Origin: Blastomussa wellsi
Lineage: Eukaryota; Cnidaria; Anthozoa; Scleractinia; Plerogyridae
Reading direction: 5' to 3'
DNA: 64,000 nucleotides
Assembly (NCBI GenBank): GCA_947652115.1
Contig: OX393567.1
Span: 18,036,101-18,100,100 of the forward strand
The notes under the pieces are model-generated. The model did not search any database and was not told where the DNA came from. It saw only the letters and a program-made list of their open reading frames with translations. The translations under genes and the position numbers were made by a program. This document shows, in pieces, positions 24,060-35,307 of this stretch. Each line of letters begins with the position of its first letter. Position 1 is the stretch's first letter.

Positions 24060-25768
24060 CAATGGCGACCAGAGGAGCCAGCAATCCTAATCTCAACGTT
24101 GCTATAACAAACGCATGCGCGGCAGTTAAGTGGACTTCCACTAAGAATGTAAGGAATGCAAAGCATGCAATTTGATCTCGCGCATCACGTGTATTTGGAC
24201 CTTGGATCACGTGAAACTCACGCATAGCAGCAGTGCCGTGCGATCTTTGCGTTGGATGTCATTTTCCGGCCTCATTCCACCCCAAGAGCTGACTCGTCCC
24301 CAGTCGTCTCCTATAAGAAAATAGCAAGACGCGATGTCCGCGCCTGTTAAGCAAACCTTTAATGCCTCTCTTTTCACGACTGCACATTACGACTTTCACC
24401 TCACGATTTATAGCCAGACTTGTTGTCACGCTCACATGTTAACACCCGAGTCGGTCACCACTTGTGAAGTTTTGTCATCGCTTATAAGTAATGGTAACCA
24501 AGATAAATTATCATTAAAATGGTAAGGCTGAGCACCCTACATCATACTCGCCCGCACTGCCTAACCTTTGGCTATTACTAGTACTATTTCTAGCTCATTT
24601 TGAGATAAACCAAGCGAGATCAATGGTACTAAAAAGTACTCAGCTGCTGTTTTTTCCAGGCCAGTTACACTCTTTTTTTATAAGAATTTTGTTTTTCCGG
24701 CCCAGGCTGAATATTCCTATTTTTCTGCCGATTTTAGGCTAAAAATATTCTTATGAATATTCTTAGATTAAGAATTTAGAGTTTAGTTTATGTCGTTTGT
24801 GCTGCATACCTTACATATGTATTACAGTACCATTCATCGACCGGTCCCTTGCATTGACCAATGGCTATAGTGTAAGGTTTTTATTGTTTTATTGGCTAGT
24901 GTTTTCGTTTAGAGAAAGAAAATTGTATTGTATTTTCACATTTTCAACACAAAATTATATTCTTTCCAAAATCTCAGCCCTGGGTTTATTCTTAAAATTT
25001 CACAAATTTCAGCCTCGATATTCTTATAAAATATATTCTTATAAAAAAGAAAGTGTATGACGTCTCTGGGCCAACAATTTGATCAGGCGAAAGAAATGGC
25101 TTGAAAAAATTCAAATGACAGAAAGGAAAAATAAAGAAGTTATCAGCTTTTTCAGCCCTAATCGTTAAATATCAATCTACCCCTGTAGTCTTGTTACCTC
25201 GTTTCTTACGGTAAGAAACTCCAACAGGGACGAGGAAACGACCAACGTTTAAAGGTATCTAGCCTCATGTGCTAATGGACGCTTTTGCAGCTAATGGTCA
25301 CATGGTAAAAAAACCTGCCTGGCTAAACCACTACACCGTGGTTTAGTTCGTCTGCAACACAGGCTGGACTGGTTGAAATTGCTTTGCTTTGGATGCTTGG
25401 CATCGCTGTGAGATTTCTCTCGACTGATGGTGGATATTATACCGTGATGTAATCGTTAGATACAAATGGCCCATTAGGGTCAACACGCAGTTACTGAGGC
25501 AGTATTAAAAGATGACATCAACAAAGATGAAAGAAAACACGAGCGTATTGTCTTTAAAAAAATGTTTTTAATAGTTTTAATTCAGATCGTTGAAGTATTA
25601 GTTCTCTTTACTAATTTTTGCACTTTACGCCTCTATTGTTACAGATTCACGCTTAGTTATAGACTTTTAAATCAGTTATTAAAAACACTGATTTTATATA
25701 ACTTATATATAATTATTTTAGTTAGAGTTTTACTATTAGTATAAGTTTATTGCTTCAGCAGTATCCTC

Positions 25769-25800
25769 TAATTAGTATGGGTACTATCCCATACTAATTA
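25769..25800. repeat. Perfect 13-bp stem palindrome, 6-nt loop
   Basis: TAATTAGTATGGG is followed after TACTAT by its exact inverse CCCATACTAATTA. Confidence 0.85.
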
Positions 25801-25837
25801 CTATTCTTTCTTATTTGCTTGCTTGCTTACTTACTTA

Positions 25838-26253
25838 ATAGGGGATTCACGCTAACGTCATTGTTTACCTTTTTTTCATTAGCATACGGCTTGGAGTACA
25901 GAAGGCAACATGTTAGATATGAATGGACTCCAAATAGTTAAAGAGCTAGTGAAATTTAGTATATGGTGAAATTTTTAGCTCTTTGCGTGTAACATTCAAG
26001 GAGAAATCGTCTTTCAAAAACTCCAAAATTTCTGGGTGGCAAAAGCGCTAATGAGCTCAAACATTCTTTGTAAAATTTTGAGTTTTTAAACCCGCGTCAG
26101 ACAAAAAGAATTCTATACATCGAGCTGAAATTCATTGGCAGAGTTAATCACGCTATGAACTTTCAATATTCAGAACTGATTTTTTTGTAGCTCCATCACA
26201 AACTGAATCGCTTATGCTAATGAGGCAAATATTGTAAACAAGGATTCCCCTAT
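25838..26253. mobile_element. MITE-like element with imperfect inverted ends
   Basis: The left end ATAGGGGATTC, with TTGTTTAC and CATTAGCATA further in, is mirrored by TATGCTAATG, GTAAACAA and GGATTCCCCTAT at the right. About 416 bp, non-coding. Confidence 0.65.
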
Positions 26254-26475
26254 AGTTCTCCCCGTCATGTTATGCATCTGTTCCCGTTTGACGTCACAGT
26301 ATTGTAGGCTCACAATGCATTCATAAACATTTTTTGTATTCTCTAAATCCCTTCTTATAAATAAATAAATAAAACGTCTATTCGCTCGTTAAATTACAAA
26401 ACAAACGTTACAGAGAGTAAACTAAACAGGTCATAAAAAATCACAGATTATTTACAATTGTCATGTAAAGGAAAT

Positions 26476-26643
26476 AATAGACCAATTCCGATATATTAAA
26501 ATTCTAACATGGCGCTGAGGCTTAGGGGAATAAAACAAAAGAAATTATTTATTCATCCCTAAGCCTCGATGCAAAATGTTTTGTTTTATTCCCCCAAGCC
26601 TCGGTGACATGTTAGAATATTAATATATCGGAATTGGTCTATT
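26476..26643. mobile_element. MITE-like inverted repeat, 168 bp
   Basis: The arms open with AATAGACCAATTCCGATATA and close with its inverse. An inner AAGCCTCGG-type block is also repeated in both directions. A 39-bp near-perfect palindrome abuts it at 26642-26680. Confidence 0.8.
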
Positions 26644-26680
26644 CATATATATCCGCAGTTCAACTGCGGATGTATATGAA
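26642..26680. repeat. 39-bp near-perfect palindrome
   Basis: The arm TTCATATATATCCGCAGTT is followed after one base by its inverse with a single mismatch. Confidence 0.9.
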
Positions 26681-27247
26681 AGTGATAAATGATCTTCGCA
26701 GTGAATTTCCAATTTGAGCAATTGTTAAATTTGCTAAATTATATCAAAACATAGGCTCGATTATCAGCCGCGACTGTTCGAGAGCCGAGCCCGCGCTAAG
26801 ACAGGACTCGAGAGCGGCGGAAATCGTTCTATATTAATCCGTGGTGTAATTGACTTGCTTGGATGACTCGTTGAAATCCGGCAAAAGAGCATATAATGGG
26901 TGGTCAACATTGTTCCTGATCTTGGTGAATACCTTCGGTCACACTGTTGTAACAAAACCACGTATGTCGTGATTTTGTTTGGAAAATCATGCATGAGTGA
27001 CACAAACGTTTAAAAAGAAAACAACAGTGAAATTCTATTCCACAGAAGAGGTTAAAAAGAGATGTGTGAATGGGTCGGAGCCGATATTTTATTAGTTTTT
27101 ATTACAGAAGTTGTTGTCAAAGAAAACCCCTTAGAATAGTAGACAATAAAGTATTTTCATAGAAAAGAAGAAAATGTGCCATTGTTGTAGGTCTTCCAAC
27201 ATTTTAAAGAACATATTATTTTGCTGCTCATTAAATTCACACCTTAA

Positions 27248-27264
27248 GGTGGCTCCCTAGAGTT
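27248..27264. repeat. Left terminal inverted repeat, copy 2
   Basis: GGTGGCTCCCTAGAGTT, directly preceded by TTAA at 27244-27247. It differs from the right repeat at one base. Confidence 0.9.
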
Positions 27265-27945
27265 ATTTCGAAACACCCTCCCTATAGAGCGCGAGTTAGA
27301 AACGGAAACATAGTTAATTTCTCTTTAAGTTTTCCCCTTAGTGATTTACCAGAATGGGTCCTGTTAAAATAAGGCTTATGTTTTAGTTGTCAATTTTTGG
27401 ATTAAGGCCGTTACCATGGCAACATCTCGTCTAATGACAAACAGATGTATTCCTCATTTTCACCAAAACTCCTTCATATTTTAACTTTCCTTCGGTGAAA
27501 TTTTTTCATACTTTGCCACATTATGAAAATGATATTGCCTGACATTTTGAAGTGTTAAAAAGTCAGCGTTCTTCAGACGGTTTTTCCAATATTCCGTAAT
27601 TTGTCATTATTCTAAATATATTAGATTAGCTCTGACAGATTTTAACAAAAATTAGCCATTTGATAGGAATTGTATGTGGTTACAACTGAGCCAAATTTGA
27701 AAAAAATTCACGGAAGGGAACGCGAGAAAATCAGCATTTATTTATTTGCGCTGACGTCACAAAAATCAGAAAAACACGCGTGGTTCAGGCCTTACGCGCG
27801 AGTCGTCACGTGCGCATGCGTACGGCAGCTGTAAACATGTGTATCTTTCGAAGTACATGTGGAATCATCACCGGCGTTTTTACCGTTATTTACGTAATAT
27901 CTCAACATTAATAGAAAGAAAAGATTGAAAGATTGCGTTTCCTAC

Positions 27946-30900
27946 CTATTGCTGGATCTTTTCTTCGAAGTACTTAACTATTGTAGCCAAAATTCGTGGC
28001 GTGTTGGTGACTCGTGGCGATGTCGATGAAGATGTGGTCGGCGGTTTGGACAGGATCGCAATCAGTCCTTCTTTTCCGTACTTGCTGTACACCATTTTCA
28101 GATCGTCAAATGACAGCCCACTACCGGATATTTTTTCAACCATGTTCTTCTTGAGATATTGTGGATGATGGAGATTGTCTTTAAACGACTGCATCAAAAG
28201 ATGGCGATGATTAAGATACTTCACGTCCTTGGCAGCGTGGGCTGCACTTACAACACCAGAATTTTCGATTATTGTTTTCAGAGAAAGTTCAAGCCGTGAT
28301 TCAAATATTATCTTCCGCAGCGCAAGAACATCTTCTAATGCATCATGTGCTTCGAAGGATTTTGCAAACAAGAAGTTGTACAGCGAGGATTGGTTGGGTT
28401 TCGGAAACGTGCCATCGGAATTTTGCAAACATGGCAGTTTTTTTCTGATGAGTGTTTTGAACAACGTAAGAGAATCAGCAAAACAAATGTCCATCTTCTG
28501 TAATCTTTCAGTGAAATCAGTGCCAGAATTTCTTAAAAGTACAGGAGTATCGAAGGTTGATGAGTTGTGTCCAAGCAAGAGCGTGTCGATGCTTTTGTTA
28601 GTTTGGGACTTGGCTCTGTCCACAGACTGTGAAATAAAGGATAAAAAGTTCGACACAGCTTCCTTCAAGGGTACAGTAGACAGTTCCTTGTTATCTTTGA
28701 AAAGTCTTCGTTCGCCATTTATGTTGAATATTTTAAGTTTATTTACTTTAGAAGCGAAGTAATCGATGTCTTGCTCGGGCAAGACATAAGTTGAGAATTG
28801 ATGCATGCCAGATTGATCTGTAACAGAGAGTTGACAGAGCTCAGCAGATTTTCCAGTGGTAGTTGTTTCAGTGTCAAAAACTAGGATATTGTAAACTTTG
28901 CTTTCTTCATATTTGAATTGCTTTGCTGGTGGTCTGGTAGTATATTCAGGAACGATGCTTTCGATTCCTTTCAGTGTACTTGAAGTGACAGTTGAGATGC
29001 GGTTTAGGTCAAGGTTCAGTCCAATTCCTGTTTCGTAAGTTTTCCCTTCTCTTGATTCTTTTCGTGCTGTTTGGGAGCAGTTTTGCCTATGGCTATTAGC
29101 TCTTGCCCGTTTGAAATCTAAAGACGATTTTCGGATTTTATCTTTATAAACTTGATCAGTCATTTTTTGCCCATATTTCAAGCAAAAATTGCCAGGCTCA
29201 ATGTTGAGTGCTTCAAGGGTTCTGCTTATGTAACTGTATCGTAAATTTGTCTGAGCAACCCCACAGGCTATACGAAAATCGTTACTATCGCTGCCACCAT
29301 AGAATCTTATTTTTGGATTTTTGGATCCTACAACACTGTTCAGAGTCTCATTCCTTTGAGAGTTTGTCATGGGTGCAAGCTTCTCTGCTACAGCATCAGT
29401 GCAGTAATCTTTGAAGATGTTATTCAAAGCTGACTGCAACTTTTCCCCATGAAGATCTTTTCCATAGGGCAGGTCTTTATGCTTGTAGGACGCTGGGTCA
29501 GTTTTGAACCCACACCAAGTAGCCGCACAGTTAGAATGGTCTCCAAATGCATGTGGAACGATACACCCAAGTGCCACCTGAATTCCTTTTGAATCACCCT
29601 TATTTTGGGCAATAGCATATGAAAAGCATTTCACTAAATGATTGATCACTTTTTGAGATAGAGGGGAACAACTGTCAAATTTTGCATTTTGACTGAGGTT
29701 GTATAAACGTGTAGTAAGAGATCTTTTCATGTGTATTATGTCACTGAATTTTTCAACCCCATAAGCAACTTTTTGACGTATGTGTGCCTCTGTTGTAGAG
29801 TCATCATCACCAGTGTAAATTGAAAACTTTACACCTTGGGTAGGAGCTCTATTGAACAATTCAACTGCTGCATCAGGCTCCATTGCTTTTGATGAGGCTA
29901 CGTGATTTTTTCGGCAGTCATGGGCCTTAGGTTGCTTTCCTGTGGATTTTGCCCAATCACAAAATCTGCAACTTTTTGTCCTTGTTGTATAGTCCAACAC
30001 TTTGCCAGAGGATAAGCTCATGACAGCTGCTTGTCCAGTGCGCGAATTGTGTCCCTTTCCACGTCTCTGCCATCCCATGTCAAAGGAACAGGCTACTGGA
30101 ACGAGATTACCCTCATCAACTGTAGCCCTACTTTGTAGGGCCTCATTTTTCTCCTTTGTTAAACAGTTTTGACAGCTACTTTTTGCAATACCTTCCACAG
30201 CTTTCCCCACCTCTCTTTCCCTCAGTTTAAAAGTGACAGAATTTAAAGTTGGCGCATTTAAAGTGGACAGCACATTGTTTATATGGGTTTGGCCAATGCC
30301 AGCATGAAGGCAGCCAAGTACCACTCGTGTGTTTATGTCAAAAGCAGGCGGACCACACTTTCCACTTCGGTGTTGTCCAGAAGTTTTGACTTTGTTGTTT
30401 TTACCGCAGACGGGACATTTTATCACAAATGTGCTAGCTAGACCATGCCGTACCTCATCAGTGACATTGTAAAAGGAAAGTGGTCCTAAAATGATACAAG
30501 TGAAGTGAAAAGAGCTTTACATGTGAATAGCATACTAAGGATATTTGATTATTGTGGCAGGAAAAAGACTATGTTTTTTAAATGACTTAATGTCACGAAA
30601 ACTGATGTTGTAATTTGCTCATGCAGGGTATCTAAAAACATACTTCTAGGGGGTTTTCCAACAAAACTAGGAAAAACAAGGAGACCACTATTTTTTTGCA
30701 CAGGATAAAATATATCAATTTTTTGCACAGCAACATGTCTTAATTAATGCATGCAGTACTTTCTTACTATCAACTTTTTTTTCACCAGTAAGCAGTCTAG
30801 CAAAAATGAGCAAAAGTTGATTGTAAACAATTTTTGCATTTACATTGTGTCCATTCAAAACGGCACACAAGAAAGTAGGTATACATTCTATGGAGCTCAT

Positions 30901-31643
30901 AGGGAAGTCCATTCCAGCTCAGTCCATTCCTAATGGTTCAGAGAAGAATTGGTGGATTACATTTACCTGATTGGCAGTGAATGCAGCTTTGGAGCCTTTC
31001 CCGGAACACATCGAGGTCAATGAATCGAGTTCCACTCGGAATGGCTTCTTCTCTTTCGGTAGCAGCCTGTTATATAGCACAAAAAATAGATAGCTCCGGT
31101 AATTGCACTTCTGGGTAGTGATATAAAGTTCTAAAGTGCCCATACCTGAGTACTCCTAGTTTCTCGTTTAGAGGGTGGTGCGTTTTCGTCAATAGAGTTT
31201 CCAAACTCCAGTTTCCTTTTCACGATGTAGTTTTTATATCCACGTCTCATGTGCTCCAGATTTTTTGAAGTTCCTTTTACTCCGGGTTTCGTGAAGCGCC
31301 CATTTGCACCTCGCTTTTCGTGGTGAGACGGAGAGGGAGTAAGACTCTGACTGGTAAGTGATGATGACGGTGTAGTACCCCCTTCTTTATCGTTTGAGTT
31401 AGCCGCAGCCAAACTTACTGCTCCAAACACTGAGTACACGTACGAAAACTTTTTGTGATGTTTACGATAATTAGATTCACGTTTTGGAAAATCGACACTT
31501 TCTGTCGAAAACACACTAGCTACTCCTGTAACATTTCTTCTTTTACCAAAACAGCGCCCCATGCAAAGGAAAAAACTTGCATTTCCAGCTTCCAGCAATT
31601 TTGTGGGCTTTATCCAGACGATATTACGAAACAGGGAAGCCAT
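27946..31643 (-). CDS. Mutator-like DDE transposase fused to DEDDh exonuclease (1,045 aa, three exons)
   Basis: Exons are 31146-31643, 30967-31066 and 27946-30485 (3,138 bp with stop); the introns are 79 and 481 bp. The joins restore a continuous domain: exon 2 ends CIHCQS, exon 3 continues PLSFYNV, then the zinc-ribbon CPVCGKNN. Exon 3's frame therefore extends upstream of any ATG in it. Residues 1-166 are an unrecognised basic N-terminus; Met28 is an alternative start. Transposase core (spliced numbering): SFDMGWQRRG with Asp335, GDDDS near 426-428, VEKFSDIIHMKR, and QRNETLN with Glu579, all in the order of the Mutator-like family. The C-terminal exonuclease has Exo I FDTET (Asp737, Glu739), Exo II SSTFD (Asp845) and Exo III His913-x4-Asp918, a complete DEDDh set of the DnaQ/RNase T fold. 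Every catalytic residue expected is present, so both activities look intact. It probably cuts and processes transposon ends; the role of the exonuclease is inference. Confidence 0.88.
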
Positions 31644-31725
31644 GTTTGTTTATATCTTTTTGCGCGGACTTCGCGAGGATTTAAAAACTCGCGCCATACT
31701 AGTGCCCAGCCTGCGCGCGGTCTTA

Positions 31726-31746
31726 AACTCTAGGGAGCCTCCTTAA
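31726..31746. repeat. Right terminal inverted repeat of copy 2 plus TTAA
   Basis: AACTCTAGGGAGCCTCC at 31726-31742 is followed by TTAA at 31743-31746. It is identical to the end of copy 1. Confidence 0.9.
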
Positions 31747-32188
31747 AAGATAACTGGTCCAGTCGAAATTCAGCCTTTTTGTTCAGTCACCGTTTCTATT
31801 TGCTGACAATTACTGGCACCATCATCTTCATGTATGGCGCCGCACTGGCAGTCTTTAAGTTGTTTGCAGTCGTATTCCGAAGAACAAAAACAAATTCATT
31901 TCAAGAAAAATAAAATGAGAATGAACCTTTTTGATTTTTACTCAAGTTTATGGCCTTTTCTACAACAAATGTCTTAAGATTACCAAAATGTCGTCGAAAC
32001 GTCCATCCAATCTAAGATCTAAGTATGTCGTATTATTAAAAAGACACGTTAGCATAAGCGTAACAGCAATAAAAAAGTTTTTGGGAAAGACATTTGTGAA
32101 AGATATTTTTAATTCGTTTGAGCTTGTTACATTCTGCCAAAATAAAACTTTGTCATGCGAAAGAACACTTTACATATGTACAAAATAG

Positions 32189-32233
<45 letters not shown>

Positions 32234-32238
32234 GTATA

Positions 32239-32371
32239 ACAATATAATTTGGTTTTATCAACTGGGTTGATAATGTGAATTGGCCACCGTAAAGAGATTC
32301 AAGAGCTGACGTTTCGAGCGTTAGCCCTTCGTCGGAGCGATTTGTCAGTTGATAAAACCAAATTATATTAT
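32239..32371 (-). repeat. Inverted repeat enclosing a Penelope-type terminal motif
   Basis: The arms AATATAATTTGGTTTTATCA and its inverse bound 133 bp. On the minus strand the interior reads GCTCCGACGAAGG, then GCTAACGCTCGAAACGTCAG, and later CTCTTTACGGTGGCC. The layout recalls the hammerhead ribozyme motifs known from Penelope-like elements, but one core position is changed. No protein remains. Confidence 0.5.
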
Positions 32372-35018
32372 ATACAAAATACGTTGCTAATATAAAATAT
32401 TTGGCATTAAAAAACACAATCCCCAAAGCTGATCCCGGATCTGTTATAAAGAACCGAAAAGAAAAAAAAACAAAGGAAAATGTACTGAAAAAGGTCGCCA
32501 AATTAATTTGAGTTTGTCGGTAGCAAAACTCCTGCCTTCTTATAATAGTCTGCAATGCAAATTTCTGGCGTGAAAAAGCTTCAAAAACTGAGGCGCTGTT
32601 CAAAACCCTTATCCTAAGCACATGGTAACTGGTAAAGACACGCGGTGTTAAGGAAGGAAAAGACACTATCTGTCGCCAGAAGGGCGAAGATAAATTATTA
32701 AAAGACGATAAAAAAACAATAGATTCTTTTAAATCATCCTAAAACAACCAAAAGACAAAAGAGAATGTCAAAGTACACCCCACCCACTCACCACAAATTG
32801 ACATGCACCATGCTTGTATAAAGAATGTATATAGAGCTTAAGTTCTGATCAAATGGTGTGCTCTACGACTTGTTTGCAACGACAAAGTAATCCCACACTC
32901 CCAGCCGATTTCTGGTACGGGCAACCTCTGAATTTAATCGCTAAATTTCAATAGAAGGCGCTACGAACAATTGCGGGAGTTATATACTATCGACATCATG
33001 ATGGCGTCAGCCCTAAATGTAAGTGCACAGAAAGAAAAGGTTCAGGGGGGGGGGGGGGGGCGAAATTCTCTTAATATCAAAATAAACCACGCTAAATAGC
33101 AACGTTAGCTATTAGGGGACTTATTCGGGGCCAGGTGTCGATGAGTTGTCTGTCGTTCTTATGTGTGAGGCCCCACGCTACAATGAAATTCATTGTGAGA
33201 TGCAAAATGTATTGGGCGATAAAACTACATCGTTTTATAGGCTTCAACAAACAAACGGCGTTTAACTCCGAAAACAGTGTAACCGTTTCTTACAAAAACA
33301 GCACTGAAAAGACACTTTTTTGTTTTGTTGCGGTCACATTTTAAACGTTGTCAAGGAAAATGTTCGTCTTATTCTCCTTGCATTGTATAGAGTGAAATAT
33401 ACAGTCGAACAGTTTTCTATCGAATTATTAAGAGGTCTGTCTGTTTCAAAATATATAGTAATAAAAATCATCAAAAAATATGTATAGTAATAAAAATCAG
33501 TTTAGTAAACTGATTTAACTGGGTAGATAGCGAAATTTCTCAAATAACTCTACCCATAAGTAAGCAAAAACCTGACGCTGCGATGCTCGCGCTGATGAAA
33601 CCCCAGCTTGATCCGTGAGTATGTGCGGTGGCAAAGATGAATAGCTAACTCACCAAATTCTTATTGGACTTATCACTTTTATGTTAAATGCTAGCTACAC
33701 AGAGAGCTAATTAACAATGAGACTACGAGCCCGAGTTTTCTGAGCGAATAGTTAACAAGGCGTAGCCGAGTTGACTATCGCTAAAAGAAAACGAGGACGA
33801 GAAGTCTAATTGTTTTTGTAGAAACTCTTAAGGAGTGCATTCTAAAAGCTACCATTATAAGTACCTTTAAGCCAAAAATAAAGAAAAATAATGCCTTCAA
33901 AGAGCAGCGCGAGAGCGATCGTTTTCTATCGGCGAATAATAAACAGTGGGAGAACCAATCAGATTCATGCATTTCCAATAGAACACAACCGAGTTTCTGC
34001 TAATATACAATATTGAGAATGAGCAAGGTCGGCAATACCAGAATTATATACTTCTGGTAATACCAACCAACCTGTCATGCAAGGGAAATGAGTTTCGGAC
34101 TTTCATAATCATGCAATGTGCCCGTTGTAAAAACGTGTTTCTATTATTCGTTTGGACGGATTTTTTATGAATTTTTGTCTCAGCTTAGGGACTAAGGAAA
34201 AAATATCCGTAACAAAAAGATGTTTATGTACACACTGTGTTACCAGAATGTTGGCTAAAACAGAATGACTATCTCATTCTTTAGTACAGAAAGTCGACGA
34301 AAGATATTTAAAAGCACATCACTCACTCTTAGCTTAGGCCAGTTAGAAAGATTAATGATAATTGCAAGGCAAGCGAACACTCGGTTACAGATATCCCTTT
34401 TAGCGAAATTCAACGACATTCTGAAAACAGAAGCTGTCTTTTTAAAAGATCTTTGCACTGTCACCCAAAAAAACACTACACTAATCAGCAATACAATGAA
34501 CTTAATTGTAATTTTTTTTTAATTTTTAAGATAGCAAGGAGGAATAAAAGCATACACCAAATCTTCAGATAGAGAATTACGTAGACAATACGACTTATGT
34601 GCATTATTTGCAAACACTGCTGAAGCGGAGCTGAAACTTTCTTTCTCGGTACTTTTTCAAGCATTATAAAGCATTCCACATGTTTGTGCAGGGAATTTAA
34701 AAGATGAAACAAATAAAACAAAAGTTTAGGATGAAAAGTTACCTTTTTTTTTGGAAAAATATGGTTTGTGTATAAGTTGTTTAACGTTTATTTAAAGATT
34801 TAGGTCTTTATTTATTTAGCTACTTTTAGCTTCAGTTAGTTTGCTAGTTGGTGATTGAATTGAGAACTTAGACTTGTTAGTTAGTTAATTGCCTAACTAT
34901 TTAGCTAGTTATATATTAGTTGGTTTGGTATTCCAGATGATCAAAATGACCGTGTTGCATGCGTTTTATCTGAATGAATGAATAGATCAATGAATTAAAA
35001 GTGTCACACTTATAAAGC

Positions 35019-35220
35019 AGTTTAGTAAAATCCAACTAGTGGTGCGTTCTGATTGGTTGAGCTACTACCAGGCTATATGTTATAGCCCACTAGTAGCGAA
35101 AGCGCCGGCTTTGAAAACCAAAAAAAAGGCGGATGAATTGCGTTTTGCTGAAGTTTCGGACGAGTATTTGAGCTCATTATTATATAAATCTATACTTTCT
35201 AGTTGGATTTTACTAAAATA
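35019..35220. mobile_element. MITE-like inverted repeat
   Basis: The ends TTTAGTAAAATCCAACTAG and its inverse CTAGTTGGATTTTACTAAA enclose about 200 bp. Confidence 0.75.
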
Positions 35221-35307
35221 ATTATTCCTCTCGCCCTCATGGCCTTTGAGTCTTCGGCCTCATGGGCTATTGACTCAGAGCCCAATCGGGCTCGAGGAAT
35301 AATTGTT
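35219..35307. repeat. Inverted repeat abutting the previous element
   Basis: ATAATTATTCCTCTCGCCC is mirrored by GGGCTCGAGGAATAATTGT about 55 bp later. It begins where the 35019-35220 element ends, so the two may be one composite unit. Confidence 0.65.

Larger units (their letters stand above)
22681..27243. other. Intergenic region with foldbacks, no recognised gene
   Basis: Reading frames such as 22825-23097 (plus) and 23413-23850 (minus) show no domain I recognise and are probably chance or repeat-derived. The interval holds foldback elements at 23876-24059, 25838-26253 and 26476-26643, a poly-C run at 23258-23276, and palindromes at 25769-25800 and 26642-26680. Confidence 0.5.
27248..31742 (-). 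mobile_element. Complete TTAA-flanked transposase-exonuclease DNA transposon, copy 2
   Basis: The element is 4,495 bp and flanked on both sides by TTAA (27244-27247 and 31743-31746). The terminal repeats are GGTGGCTCCCTAGAGTT at the left and its inverse with one mismatch at the right. A shared GCGCGAGTT block sits 41 bp from the left end and 48 bp from the right end in mirror orientation. It carries one three-exon gene read from the right end leftward. TTAA duplication is the hallmark of Kolobok and piggyBac elements. The protein has no piggyBac character, and its core matches the Mutator-like transposase domain, so superfamily placement (Kolobok-type is my best guess) needs a database comparison. 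A minus-strand AATAAA about 200 bp past the stop may be its polyadenylation signal. Confidence 0.92.

Noticed and set aside
28229..28762. 177-codon plus-strand frame present in both transposon copies (also 163-696)
   Set aside because: It lies antisense to the exonuclease part of the transposase and is repeated only because the element is. Its composition reflects the opposite strand's coding sequence.
30426..30427. Treating the 826-codon frame ending at 27946 as a complete protein starting at 30426
   Set aside because: The first codon there is GTG, the frame is open upstream to an acceptor at 30486-30487, and splicing to 30967-31066 and 31146-31643 restores a fuller domain.
1..31742. A segmental duplication explaining the two transposase loci
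   Set aside because: Identity stops exactly at the terminal repeats and TTAA; the flanking sequences are unrelated.
32202..32666. 154-codon minus-strand frame
   Set aside because: It overlaps the inverted repeat at 32239-32371, has no domain and no splice-supported neighbours.
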